A stretch of DNA of 64,000 nucleotides. It comes from Streptomyces sp. SA15 (GTDB lineage Bacteria > Actinomycetota > Actinomycetes > Streptomycetales > Streptomycetaceae). Shown here piece by piece: positions 52,453 to 61,719 of the stretch. The notes below the pieces were generated by a model. That model saw nothing but the letters and a program-made list of their open reading frames with translations. It did not search any database and was not told the origin of the DNA. The stretch's first letter is position 1; every line of letters begins with the position of its first letter. A program made the position numbers and the translations under genes. The stretch covers positions 79,905 to 143,904 of the forward strand of contig NZ_NTGE01000120.1 of assembly GCF_002291145.1 (NCBI RefSeq), given 5' to 3'.

Positions 52453-52914
52453 ATGGCAGAGCCGAGGATCTTCACCTCCGCCGACGACCTGAAGGCGGCG
52501 GTGGGCGAGCAGCTGGGGTACACCGACTGGCTGGAGATCGACCAGAAGCGGATCGATCTGTTCGCGGACGCCACCGGCGACCACCAGTGGATCCACGTGG
52601 ATCCGGAGAAGGCCGCCGCGGGGCCGTTCGGCACGACCATCGCCCACGGCTATCTGACCCTGTCGCTGCTGCCGCTCTTCGGGCCGCAGCTGATCAAGGT
52701 TGAGGGCGTGAAGATGGGCGTCAACTACGGGACGAACAAGGTCCGTTTCCCCGCTCCCGTTCCGGTCGGGTCGAGGCTGCGCGCCACCGCCGCCATCACC
52801 GGCGTCGAGGACGTGTCCGGCGGCGTCCAGGTCACCGTCGCCTTCACCGTGGAGCGCGAGGGCGGGGACAAGCCGGTCTGCGTGGCCGAGTCGGTGTCCC
52901 GGTACTACCTCTGA
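52453..52914 (+). CDS. MaoC-like enoyl-CoA hydratase
   Basis: A 153-residue hot-dog fold protein. The hydratase motif is FADATGDHQWIHVDPEKA with Asp and His catalytic residues, then GTTIAHGYLTLSLLP and MGVNYGTNKVRFPAPVPVGS. It hydrates enoyl-CoA or acts in a related dehydration step. The stop TGA falls in the first of four 15-bp tandem repeats, giving four successive in-frame TGA codons. Confidence 0.92.
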   Translation: MAEPRIFTSADDLKAAVGEQLGYTDWLEIDQKRIDLFADATGDHQWIHVDPEKAAAGPFGTTIAHGYLTLSLLPLFGPQLIKVEGVKMGVNYGTNKVRFPAPVPVGSRLRATAAITGVEDVSGGVQVTVAFTVEREGGDKPVCVAESVSRYYL

Positions 52915-52965
52915 CCGGACCACCCCTGACCGGACTACCTCTGACCGGACTACCTCTGACCGGCG
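52906..52965. repeat. Four tandem 15-bp units spanning the maoC stop
   Basis: TACCTCTGACCGGAC or close variants start at 52906, 52921, 52936 and 52951. The 15-bp period keeps frame, so each TGA is in line with the gene. The array ends seven bases before the convergent TetR stop. Confidence 0.92.
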
Positions 52966-52971
52966 AGGGAG

Positions 52972-53595
52972 CTACTTCGCGCCCACCATCCGCAGCACGA
53001 GGTCGGCGTACAGCGCGCCGACCTCCTCGGGCGTGCGGGGGCCGTTGACATTGAACCAGCGGGCCACGTCGATGCAGAGGGAGAGCACGGCGAGGGTGGT
53101 GCCCTTGACGTCCAGCACGTCGAACTCGCCGGTCGTCACACCGTCCTCGATGATCCCGCGCACCTCCGCGTCCACCTGGCGGCGCAGGGCGAGGATCTCG
53201 GCGCGGGCGTCGGGGCCGAGCGAGTCCAGTTCGTACTGCACGACCCGCGCGGTGGTGCGCCCGCCCGCGTGCCAGCGGACGAAGGAGCTCACCGCGTCGG
53301 CCAGGCGCTCGGTCGCGGTGCCCTCGCCCTGGGCCGCCGTACGCAGGATCTCCAGGGCCTTCTCGTGGCCGATCCTGCTGATGCGGTGGAGCAGCTCTTC
53401 CTTGGTCTTGTAGTGGATGTAGAGCGCGGCCGGGCTCATACCGGCGCGGCCCGCGATGTCACGGGTCGTCGTGGCGTGGTAGCCGCGCTCGGCGAAGGCC
53501 TCCACCGCGGCAATGAGCAGCCGCCGGGCCGCGTCGGGCGTGACCTCGCCCCACCCCGACGTCTCGCCGCCGGCCGTCTCCTCCGCCGTACTCAT
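52972..53595 (-). CDS. TetR-family regulator
   Basis: A 207-residue regulator. The helix-turn-helix is RRLLIAAVEAFAERGYHATT with RAGMSPAALYIHYKTKEELL. The C-terminal domain has AVSSFVRWHAGGRTTARVVQ. It resembles actinobacterial TetR proteins that control fatty-acid or branched-chain catabolism. Operator family B occurs upstream of this gene and of the maoC-like gene, suggesting autoregulation and control of MaoC. Confidence 0.88.
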   Translation of the reverse strand: MSTAEETAGGETSGWGEVTPDAARRLLIAAVEAFAERGYHATTTRDIAGRAGMSPAALYIHYKTKEELLHRISRIGHEKALEILRTAAQGEGTATERLADAVSSFVRWHAGGRTTARVVQYELDSLGPDARAEILALRRQVDAEVRGIIEDGVTTGEFDVLDVKGTTLAVLSLCIDVARWFNVNGPRTPEEVGALYADLVLRMVGAK

Positions 53596-53643
53596 CGCTC
53601 GTTCGCCCCTCTCACTGACAGAGCCACCACCATACCGCTGAAG

Positions 53644-53659
53644 CTGAGCGGGCGCTTAG
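53644..53659. promoter_or_regulatory. TetR-type operator, family B, copy 2
   Basis: CTGAGCGGGCGCTTAG matches copy 1 in 12 of 16 positions and keeps the inverted half-sites. It lies 49 bp upstream of the TetR start. Confidence 0.6.
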
Positions 53660-53688
53660 CGTGGCCGCTCAGCACGTCGGACGCAGTG

Positions 53689-53714
53689 GTCAGAGCTTCT
53701 CGTCAGAGCTTCTC
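53689..53714. repeat. 13-bp tandem duplication spanning the YiaA-like stop
   Basis: GTCAGAGCTTCTC occurs twice in direct succession (53689-53701 and 53702-53714). The second copy holds the leftward stop codon (complement of 53703-53705). Confidence 0.9.
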
Positions 53715-53948
53715 GAAGGGGTGGTACGACCGCTCCGTCGCCTCCTGACGGTCCCGGATCACCTTGGCCAGGGTGAAGGCGGAGGTCACCAGGTACAGGA
53801 CGGCGATGGCGAGGAAGGCCCGCACCCAGGCGTCGGCGTTCAGCTTGAAGATGCCGATGGCGGTCGCGGCCATGGCCACGGCGAAGGAGGCGACGGCCTG
53901 GCCGTAGAAGGCGGCCGTGTTCTGCTGCTTGCCCGGTGTCTCACTCAT
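53703..53948 (-). CDS. YiaA/YiaB-like small inner-membrane protein
   Basis: An 81-residue protein with two hydrophobic helices (AFYGQAVASFAVAMAATAIG and AWVRAFLAIAVLYLVTSAFT) and a short basic tail, matching the YiaA/YiaB family. Function unknown. The ATG at 53948 is chosen; the longer frame adds a Pro/Arg stretch. Confidence 0.8.
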   Translation of the reverse strand: MSETPGKQQNTAAFYGQAVASFAVAMAATAIGIFKLNADAWVRAFLAIAVLYLVTSAFTLAKVIRDRQEATERSYHPFEKL

Positions 53949-54009
53949 GGGGACAAGGATCGGGGGACGCGGCCCGCGCCACATGCGCGCAGCTACTCAG
54001 TCCACCTAC

Positions 54010-55161
54010 TCAGAACGCCGAAACCCCCGTCAACGCCCGCCCGATGACCAGCTTCTGGATCTGGCTCGTGCCCTCGTAGAGGGTCATCACGCGGGCGTCC
54101 CGCAGCAGCTTGCCCGCCGGGTACTCGTCGATGTAGCCGTAGCCGCCGAAGACCTGGAGGGCGTTGTTCGCGGCCCGGACGGCGGCCTCCGAGGCGAAGA
54201 GCTTGGCCTTGGAGGACTCCACGACGAAGGGCAGCCCCCGGTCGATCAGGTCGGCGACCCTCCAGGTCAGCAGGCGGGCCGCGTCCACGTCGACGGCTAT
54301 GTCGCTGATCAGCTCCTGCACCAGCTGGTGGTGGGCGATGGTCTTCCCGAACTGCTCGCGCTCGCCCGCGTATCGGACGGCGGCGTCCAGCGCCGCCTGC
54401 GCTATGCCGACGCAGCCCGCCGCCACCGACATCCTGCCCTTCGCCAGCGCCGACATGGCGACCGAGAAGCCCTTGCCCTCCTCCCCCACCATCGCGGAGG
54501 CCGGCACGCGTACGTCCTCCAGCACCAGCTCCGCGGTCGTCTGGCCGCGCAGGCCCAGCTTGCCGTGGATGGTGCGGCGGGTGAGGCCGGGCGTGTCGGT
54601 CGGCACGAGGAACGCGGAGACGCCCTTGTGGCCCGGCGCGTCCGTGGAGCGGGCGAAGAGCAGGACCACGTCGGCCCAAGTGCCGTTCGTGATGAACGTC
54701 TTGGTGCCGTTGATGACGTAGTCGTCGCCGTCACGGACCGCCCGCGTGGTGAGATTGCCGGCGTCGGATCCGGTGCCCGGCTCGGTGAGGCCGAAGCATC
54801 CGACGTACGCGCCGGAGGTGAGGCCCGGCAGCCAGCGCCGCTTCTGCTGCTCGCTCCCCCGGGCCGCGATCGTCTTGGCGACCAGGCCGAGCGAGACGGA
54901 GACGATCCCGCGCACGGACGAGTCCCCGCGGCCGAGCTCCTCCGTGACCAGGCAGTACGCGAGGTGGTCGCCGCCCGAGCCGCCGTACTCCTCGTCGATC
55001 GTCAGACCCAGGAAGCCGACCTCGCCGAGCTTCTTGACGATGGCGCGGTCGACCTCTTCGGCGCGGTCCCAGGCGATGACGTTCGGGGTGATCTCGCGCT
55101 CGACGAAGTCGCGGGCGAGCTGCCGTACGGCGGTCTGCTCCTCGCTCAGCTCCAGGTTCAC
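54010..55161 (-). CDS. Acyl-CoA dehydrogenase
   Basis: A 383-residue flavoenzyme. It has NLELSEEQTAVRQLARDFV at the start, CFGLTEPGTGSDAGNLTTRA and INGTKTFITNGTWADVVLLF (FAD and substrate binding), ERxQFGKTIAHHQLVQ and QVFGGYGYIDEYPAGKLLRD (catalytic Glu region). It dehydrogenates short- or branched-chain acyl-CoA. The start is uncertain: GTG 55161 begins at the conserved NLELS; GTG 55176 adds five residues. A CTACTCAG near the stop is repeated 13 bases downstream. Divergent from TetR with operator family C between them. Confidence 0.92.
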   Translation of the reverse strand: MNLELSEEQTAVRQLARDFVEREITPNVIAWDRAEEVDRAIVKKLGEVGFLGLTIDEEYGGSGGDHLAYCLVTEELGRGDSSVRGIVSVSLGLVAKTIAARGSEQQKRRWLPGLTSGAYVGCFGLTEPGTGSDAGNLTTRAVRDGDDYVINGTKTFITNGTWADVVLLFARSTDAPGHKGVSAFLVPTDTPGLTRRTIHGKLGLRGQTTAELVLEDVRVPASAMVGEEGKGFSVAMSALAKGRMSVAAGCVGIAQAALDAAVRYAGEREQFGKTIAHHQLVQELISDIAVDVDAARLLTWRVADLIDRGLPFVVESSKAKLFASEAAVRAANNALQVFGGYGYIDEYPAGKLLRDARVMTLYEGTSQIQKLVIGRALTGVSAF

Positions 55162-55193
55162 CACAAGCCACTCCACTTGAAGGCCGCACCTTT

Positions 55194-55213
55194 AAATTAG
55201 CACTGCTAGTTTT
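55194..55213. promoter_or_regulatory. TetR-type operator, family C, copy 1
   Basis: AAATTAGCACTGCTAGTTTT is an A/T-rich imperfect palindrome between the divergent acyl-CoA dehydrogenase and TetR genes. A 16/20 match stands before the aldehyde dehydrogenase gene at 61633-61652. Confidence 0.72.
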
Positions 55214-55238
55214 CAGTCGCAGCCCTACTATGTGCGCC

Positions 55239-55877
55239 ATGGCCCGACCGCGCAAGCCCCTGCTCAGCACCGACCGGATCGTCGAGACGGCACGCGCGCT
55301 CGTGGACGCGGAGGGCCTGGCGGCCGTCTCCACGCGTCGGCTCGCCGCCGAGTTGGGGGTCAGCGGGCCCTCGCTCTACAACCACTTCCGCACCAAGGAC
55401 GAGATCCTGGAGGCCGTCGCCGACTCGGTGAGCGCGCAGGTCGACCTGGCGATGTTCGAGGACGGCCGGGACTGGCGGACCGCGCTGCACGACTGGGCGG
55501 TCTCCTATCGGGCCGCCCTGCGCGATCACCCGAACATCGTCCCCGTCCTGGCCCGCGGCCCCGGCCGCCGTCCGGCCGCGCTGCGGCTCGCGGACGCTGT
55601 CTACGGCGCGATGGTCGACGCGGGCTGGCCGCCGGCGCAGGCCACGTCCATCGGCGCGCTGATGCGGTACTTCATCATGGGCTCCGCGCTCGGTTCCTTC
55701 GCCGGGGGCTTCGTGGACGACGCGAGCGCGTACGACCCGGCCGACTACCCGCACCTCGGGCAGGCCCACCTCCTGGCCGAGCAGCAGGAGAAGATCGACG
55801 AACGGGCCTTCGAAACGGGACTGACGGCGCTGCTCGACGGGCTGGCGCGGCAGTACGAGCAGGTCGGGCGGGCCTAG
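55239..55877 (+). CDS. TetR-family regulator
   Basis: A 212-residue regulator. The helix-turn-helix is TARALVDAEGLAAVSTRRLA with ELGVSGPSLYNHFRTKDEIL. The ligand domain is of the TetR_C_33/fatty-acid-related type (HDWAVSYRAALRDHPNIVPV). ATG 55239 is chosen over an ATG three codons upstream. By position and the shared operator C, it should control itself, the divergent acyl-CoA dehydrogenase and the distant alcohol/aldehyde dehydrogenase pair. Confidence 0.88.
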   Translation: MARPRKPLLSTDRIVETARALVDAEGLAAVSTRRLAAELGVSGPSLYNHFRTKDEILEAVADSVSAQVDLAMFEDGRDWRTALHDWAVSYRAALRDHPNIVPVLARGPGRRPAALRLADAVYGAMVDAGWPPAQATSIGALMRYFIMGSALGSFAGGFVDDASAYDPADYPHLGQAHLLAEQQEKIDERAFETGLTALLDGLARQYEQVGRA

Positions 55878-55882
55878 GACAG

Positions 55883-55898
55883 TTCGGTGAGTACCGAA
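55883..55898. promoter_or_regulatory. Candidate operator of the ArsR-type gene
   Basis: TTCGGT and ACCGAA (55883-55898) form an inverted repeat with a four-base centre, extended outwards by GGACA/TGTCC (55877-55904) with one mismatch. It is 26 bp before the regulator start, so autoregulation is likely. Confidence 0.5.
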
Positions 55899-55923
55899 GT
55901 GTCCGTGCCCCATCCTGGGACGC

Positions 55924-56634
55924 ATGACCACCAGGGACCCACGCGCGTCACGGCTCGCCCGCCTCGCCGGACTCGTCGCCGATGAGACCCGGGCCGCGTG
56001 TCTGCTCGCGCTGCTCGACGGGCGGGCATGGACCGCCGGTGAGCTGGCGCGGCACGCCGGTGTCGCCGCGTCGACCCTGAGCGAGCACCTGGGCAAGCTG
56101 GTCGCGGGCGGGTTGGTCGCTGAAGAGCGGCAGGGGCGGCACCGGTACGTACGGCTGGCCGACGCGCGGGTCGCCCAGCTGGTGGAGGACCTGGCCGCGC
56201 AGGTGGCGCCGGACGGTGTCGTACGGCCGCGGAACCTGCGGGAGTCGAGCGCCGGGTCGGCCATGGCGCGGGGGCGCACCTGCTACGACCATCTCGCCGG
56301 GCGGCTCGGCATCACGGTCACCGACGCGCTGACCGCACGCGAACTGCTGGTCCAGGACAAGGGGTTCGCGCTGACGGACGCGGGCATCGGCTGGTTCGAC
56401 GCGGTCGGCATCCGCCTGGACCGCACGAGCCGGCGCCCGCTGGCCCGGGCCTGCCTCGACTGGACCGAACGCCGTCCCCATCTCGCGGGCGTCGCGGGCG
56501 CGGCCCTGTGCCGGCACGCCCTGGACGCGGGCTGGTGTGTGCGCATCGGCTCCGAGCGGGCGGTGAAGGTGACGGAGACGGGTGAGCGGGCGCTGTCGGA
56601 GCTGCTCGGCATCGAGGCGGGGGCGCTGCGCTAG
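55924..56634 (+). CDS. ArsR-type winged-helix regulator
   Basis: A 236-residue regulator. The winged helix (about 10-85) has LADETRAACLLALLDGRAW and RHAGVAASTLSEHLGKLVAG followed by the RQGRHRYVRLAD wing. The C-terminal half (CYDHLAGRLGITVTDAL, then CLDWTERRPHLAGVAGAALC) is a conserved extension in actinobacterial members, with Cys and His residues that might bind a ligand. It is followed by an EamA transporter gene, a probable target. Confidence 0.87.
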   Translation: MTTRDPRASRLARLAGLVADETRAACLLALLDGRAWTAGELARHAGVAASTLSEHLGKLVAGGLVAEERQGRHRYVRLADARVAQLVEDLAAQVAPDGVVRPRNLRESSAGSAMARGRTCYDHLAGRLGITVTDALTARELLVQDKGFALTDAGIGWFDAVGIRLDRTSRRPLARACLDWTERRPHLAGVAGAALCRHALDAGWCVRIGSERAVKVTETGERALSELLGIEAGALR

Positions 56635-56709
56635 CGGCGCCGGGCTCCCTCCACCACCCCGTCCGAAATTCGCGAGCCTCCCCTCCCCTTCCTCCCTAGC
56701 CTCAGGAGC

Positions 56710-57666
56710 ATGATGAACGCCTCCCTGTTCGGCCCTGCCCGTCGCACGGAGCTGCTCGCCGCCGGTGCGGCCACGGTCACCGTGGTGCTGTGGGCCTCCG
56801 CCTTCGTGTCGATCCGCAGTGCGGGGGAGGCGTACTCACCGGGGGCGCTGGCGCTCGGGCGGCTGCTGGCCGGGGCCCTGACGCTGGGGGTGATCTGTCT
56901 CGTACGGCGGGAGGGGTGGCCGCCGCGGGCGGCCTGGCGCGGGATCGCGATATCCGGGGTGCTGTGGTTCGGCTGCTACATGGTGGCCCTCAACTGGGGC
57001 GAGCAGCAGGTGGACGCCGGGACGGCGGCCCTGGTCGTGAACATCGGGCCGATCCTGATCGCTCTGCTGGGCGCGCGGCTGCTCGGTGACGCGATGCCGC
57101 CGCGGCTGCTGGCCGGCATGGCGGTGTCGTTCGCGGGTGCGGTGGCGGTCGGGCTGTCGATGTCGGGCGACGGCGGGTCGTCGGTGCTCGGAGTCGTGCT
57201 GTGTCTGCTGGCCGCGGTCGGCTACGCGGGCGGTGTCGTGGCGCAGAAGCCGGCCCTCGGCCGGGCGAGCGTGCTGCAGGTGACCACGTTCGGGTGTCTC
57301 GTCGGGGCCGTGGTCTGCCTGCCGTTCGCCGGACAGCTGGTGTCCGAGGCGGCCGACGCGCCGGCCTCGGCGACCCTCAACATGGTCTATCTCGGCGTGT
57401 TCCCGACCGCGCTGGCCTTCACGACGTGGGCCTACGCCCTGGCCCGTACGACCGCGAGCCGGATGGGCGCGACCACGTACGCCGTCCCCGCGCTGGTCGT
57501 CCTGATGTCGTGGCTGGCGCTGGGCGAGGTGCCGGGGCTGCTCACGCTGGCGGGCGGGGCGCTGTGCCTGGCGGGGGTCGCGGTGTCGCGGTCGCGCGCG
57601 CCGAAGGCCGCAGCCCCGGAGACGGTTCCGGAGCCGCGGCCCGAGAAGGCCTCCGATTCAGCGTGA
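56710..57666 (+). CDS. EamA family (DMT) transporter
   Basis: A 318-residue permease with ten membrane helices in two EamA repeats (LWASAFVSIRSAGEAYSPGA, then AGGVVAQKPALGRASVLQVT). It exports or imports small metabolites; the substrate is unknown. It follows the ArsR-type gene by 75 bp. It is convergent with, and overlaps by nine bases, the MFS gene. Confidence 0.88.
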   Translation: MMNASLFGPARRTELLAAGAATVTVVLWASAFVSIRSAGEAYSPGALALGRLLAGALTLGVICLVRREGWPPRAAWRGIAISGVLWFGCYMVALNWGEQQVDAGTAALVVNIGPILIALLGARLLGDAMPPRLLAGMAVSFAGAVAVGLSMSGDGGSSVLGVVLCLLAAVGYAGGVVAQKPALGRASVLQVTTFGCLVGAVVCLPFAGQLVSEAADAPASATLNMVYLGVFPTALAFTTWAYALARTTASRMGATTYAVPALVVLMSWLALGEVPGLLTLAGGALCLAGVAVSRSRAPKAAAPETVPEPRPEKASDSA

Positions 57667-58980
57667 AGGCGCCCTGCTCGCAAGGACCTTGATGGACAGC
57701 AGAGCGATCGCCGCGAGTCCGATGATGTAGCCCGACACCGCCATCGACGTGCCCGTCGCCTCCAGGAGCAGCACCATCAGGAAGGGCGCGAGCCCGCCGC
57801 CGAGGACGGCCGCGATCTGGTAGCCGAGGGAGGCGCCCGTGTAGCGCATCTCGGGCGTGAACAGCTCGGCGAACAGGGCGGCCTGAGGGCCGTACATGAT
57901 GCTGAGGAAACAGCTGGCGACGAACGTGCCGACCGCCAGCCACAGCAGCGATCCGGTGTCGATCAGCAGGAACAGCGGTACGGCCCACAGGGCGATGCCG
58001 GCCGCGCCGATCGCGTAGATCCGGATGCGGCCGACGCGGTCGGAGAGCGCGGCGGCGGCGGGGATCAGCACGAGCTGGGTGAGGCTGACGCAGAGCGAGA
58101 CGGTGAGCACCGCACCGCGCTTCATGTCTAGTTCGCGGGTGGTGTAGTCGAGGACGCCGGTGATCAGGATGTAGAAGGTCGCGGTGTTCACGGCGAAGGA
58201 GCCGCCGGCGAGGAGCACCGTGCCGAGGTGGCCGCGGAGGATCGTGCGCAGCGGGGAGCTCCGCTCGGCCTTCTCCTTCTCGGTCAACGCCTTTTCGGCT
58301 TCGCGGAATTCGGGCGTTTCCTCGACCCGGGTGTGGATGTACCAGGCGAGCACGAGGACGAACAGGCCGATGAGGAAGGGCACGCGCCAGCCCCAGGCCG
58401 CGAAGGCGGTGTCCGTGGTGAAGGCTCCGGCCAGCAGGAAGACCGAGTTGGCCGTCACCACGCCGATGGGGACGCCGAGTTGGACGACGCTGCCGTAGAC
58501 ACCGCGCTTGCCCTCGGGGGCGTACTCGGTGGCCAGCAGCATGGCGCCGCCCCACTGCGCGCCGACCGCGATGCCTTGTGCGACGCGGAGGACGACCAGC
58601 AGGACCGGGGCGGCGACGCCGATCGTCTCGTACGTCGGGAGCAGGCCGATGCCGGTGGTGGCCACGCCCATGAGTGAGAGCGCGAGGACCAGCATCGGCT
58701 TGCGGCCGCGCTTGTCGCCGAGGTGGCCCGCGACGATGCCGCCGAGCGGGCGGGCGAGGAAGCCGACGGCGAAGGTGGCGAAGGAGGCGAGGACGCCGGC
58801 GGTCGGGCTGCCCGCCGGGAAGTACAGGTCGCCGAGGACAAGGGCGGCGGCTATGCCGAAGACGAAGTAGTCGTACCACTCGACGGCGGAGGCGAGGGCT
58901 GCCGCGGTGGCTACGCGGCGACGGTTGGCCTTGGGGAGGGCCGTGGTGGGGACGGGGGGAGCGGGTGGGGCTGTGTCCAT
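57658..58980 (-). CDS. MFS transporter, metabolite:H+ symporter type
   Basis: A 440-residue 12-helix transporter. ASAVEWYDYFVFGIAAALVL, the FLARPLGGIVAGHLGDKRGR loop and RVAQGIAVGAQWGGAMLLAT are hallmarks of the MHS subfamily (ShiA, ProP, KgtP). It takes up an organic acid, betaine or similar compound with protons. The ATG at 58980 is chosen. Operator family A lies about 45 bp upstream. Confidence 0.9.
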   Translation of the reverse strand: MDTAPPAPPVPTTALPKANRRRVATAAALASAVEWYDYFVFGIAAALVLGDLYFPAGSPTAGVLASFATFAVGFLARPLGGIVAGHLGDKRGRKPMLVLALSLMGVATTGIGLLPTYETIGVAAPVLLVVLRVAQGIAVGAQWGGAMLLATEYAPEGKRGVYGSVVQLGVPIGVVTANSVFLLAGAFTTDTAFAAWGWRVPFLIGLFVLVLAWYIHTRVEETPEFREAEKALTEKEKAERSSPLRTILRGHLGTVLLAGGSFAVNTATFYILITGVLDYTTRELDMKRGAVLTVSLCVSLTQLVLIPAAAALSDRVGRIRIYAIGAAGIALWAVPLFLLIDTGSLLWLAVGTFVASCFLSIMYGPQAALFAELFTPEMRYTGASLGYQIAAVLGGGLAPFLMVLLLEATGTSMAVSGYIIGLAAIALLSIKVLASRAPSR

Positions 58981-59023
58981 GCGTGCACACTCCGGTGGGT
59001 GCGGTGGGGACGTTGCCGGGAAC

Positions 59024-59041
59024 ATACTGACCGGACGGTAT
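59024..59041. promoter_or_regulatory. TetR-type operator, family A, copy 3
   Basis: ATACTGACCGGACGGTAT is a near-palindrome matching copy 1 at most positions. It lies 44 bp before the MFS start on the minus strand. Confidence 0.55.
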
Positions 59042-59108
59042 GGGGTCAACGGGTGTGCAGGGAGGTTGTACGGAGCATCTGTGGGGCCCGTCCCGACACC
59101 CGAGGCGG

Positions 59109-60191
59109 CTAGAAGACCACCAGGGCCCTGCCGCCCTTGCCCGCCAGCATGTTCTCGAACGCCGCCGGGATGCCCTCCAGGGCGATCCGTTCCGTCACCA
59201 GCGCTCCCAGGTCCAGGCGGCCCGCCCGGACGTGCTCGGCCAGTACCGGGAGGTCCCGTGCCGGGTCGGAGTCGCCGTAGACGCAGCCCGAGAGGGTCCT
59301 GCCCCAGTGGAAGATCTCCAGGGCATTGAAGGTGACCTGCTGGTCCTTGCCGCCGATGCCGACGACCGTCGTGCGGCCGCCGCGGCGGGTGGAGTCCCAG
59401 GCCGTGCGGATCGTGGCCGCGCGGCCCACGCACTCGACGGCCACGTCGACGCCCTGCTTGCCGGTGAGGGCGCGGATCTCGCGGGCGGTGTTGTCGGAGG
59501 CCACCAGGTAGTCGGTGGCGCCCGCGCCGCGCGCCAGCTCCTCCTTCGCCGGGGAGACATCGACCGCGACGATCCTGGACGCACCCGCGATGCGGGCCGC
59601 CTGGAGGGCGGCGAGGCCCACTCCCCCGACGCCGTACACCGCGACCGTCTCGCCGGGGCGGACCCGCGCCGAGTGGTGGACGGCGCCGTATCCGGTGAGG
59701 ACGGCGCAGCCGAGGAGGGCCGCGTCGGTCAGCGGGACGCCGTCGGGGACCGGCAGGACGCAGCCCGCCGGGACGACCGTCTCCTCGGCGAACGCGGCGA
59801 CGTTCAGGCCGGGGTGGAGGTCGGTGCCGTCCGACCGGCGGTGTGCGTAGACGTCGGCGGCGCCGTTCAGCGCGTTGGCGCACAGCCAGACCTCCCCGAG
59901 CGAGCAGGCGTGGCAACCGCCGCAGGACGGGGCCCAGTTGAGGACCACGCCGTCTTCGGGGCGAACGTGGGTGATGTCTTCCCCGACGGCGACGACCGTG
60001 CCCGCGCCCTCGTGGCCGAGGACGGCCGGGACGGGGACGCGCATGGTGCCGTCGGACAGGGAGAGGTCGGAGTGGCAGACCCCGGCGGCGGCGAGCCGGA
60101 CGCGGATCTGGCCGGGTCCGGGGTCGGGGAGGTCGATGTCGGCGATCTCCAGAGGAGCGCCGACGGCGGGAAGTACGGCGGCACGCACCAC
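59109..60191 (-). CDS. Zinc-dependent alcohol dehydrogenase
   Basis: A 360-residue medium-chain dehydrogenase. Catalytic zinc site GVCHSDLSLSDG and GHEGAG; structural zinc CGGCHACSLGEVWLC; NAD loop YGVGGVGLAALQ. The GVCHSDL/GHEGAG pattern fits class III-like or mycothiol/NDMA-linked alcohol dehydrogenases. The downstream-side end DLGALVTERIALEGIPAAFE is standard. It starts 11 bases after the aldehyde dehydrogenase, so both steps of alcohol oxidation are encoded together under operator C. Confidence 0.9.
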   Translation of the reverse strand: MVRAAVLPAVGAPLEIADIDLPDPGPGQIRVRLAAAGVCHSDLSLSDGTMRVPVPAVLGHEGAGTVVAVGEDITHVRPEDGVVLNWAPSCGGCHACSLGEVWLCANALNGAADVYAHRRSDGTDLHPGLNVAAFAEETVVPAGCVLPVPDGVPLTDAALLGCAVLTGYGAVHHSARVRPGETVAVYGVGGVGLAALQAARIAGASRIVAVDVSPAKEELARGAGATDYLVASDNTAREIRALTGKQGVDVAVECVGRAATIRTAWDSTRRGGRTTVVGIGGKDQQVTFNALEIFHWGRTLSGCVYGDSDPARDLPVLAEHVRAGRLDLGALVTERIALEGIPAAFENMLAGKGGRALVVF

Positions 60192-60202
60192 GTCGGGGCT
60201 CC

Positions 60203-61591
<1,389 letters not shown>

Positions 61592-61632
61592 CGTGCTTCC
61601 TCCGGGGCGGGGCCGTTCGTCGTCCGGCACCT

Positions 61633-61652
61633 AAACTAGCGATGTTAGTTTT
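61633..61652. promoter_or_regulatory. TetR-type operator, family C, copy 2
   Basis: AAACTAGCGATGTTAGTTTT matches copy 1 in 16 of 20 positions and keeps TAGC...TAGTTTT. It is in front of the aldehyde/alcohol dehydrogenase operon. Confidence 0.7.
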
Positions 61653-61719
61653 CGGGCACCAGACATCCCGGACCATGAGATCAGAAGTCGACCGGGCGGG
61701 GGCGGTGGCGGGACGGGCT

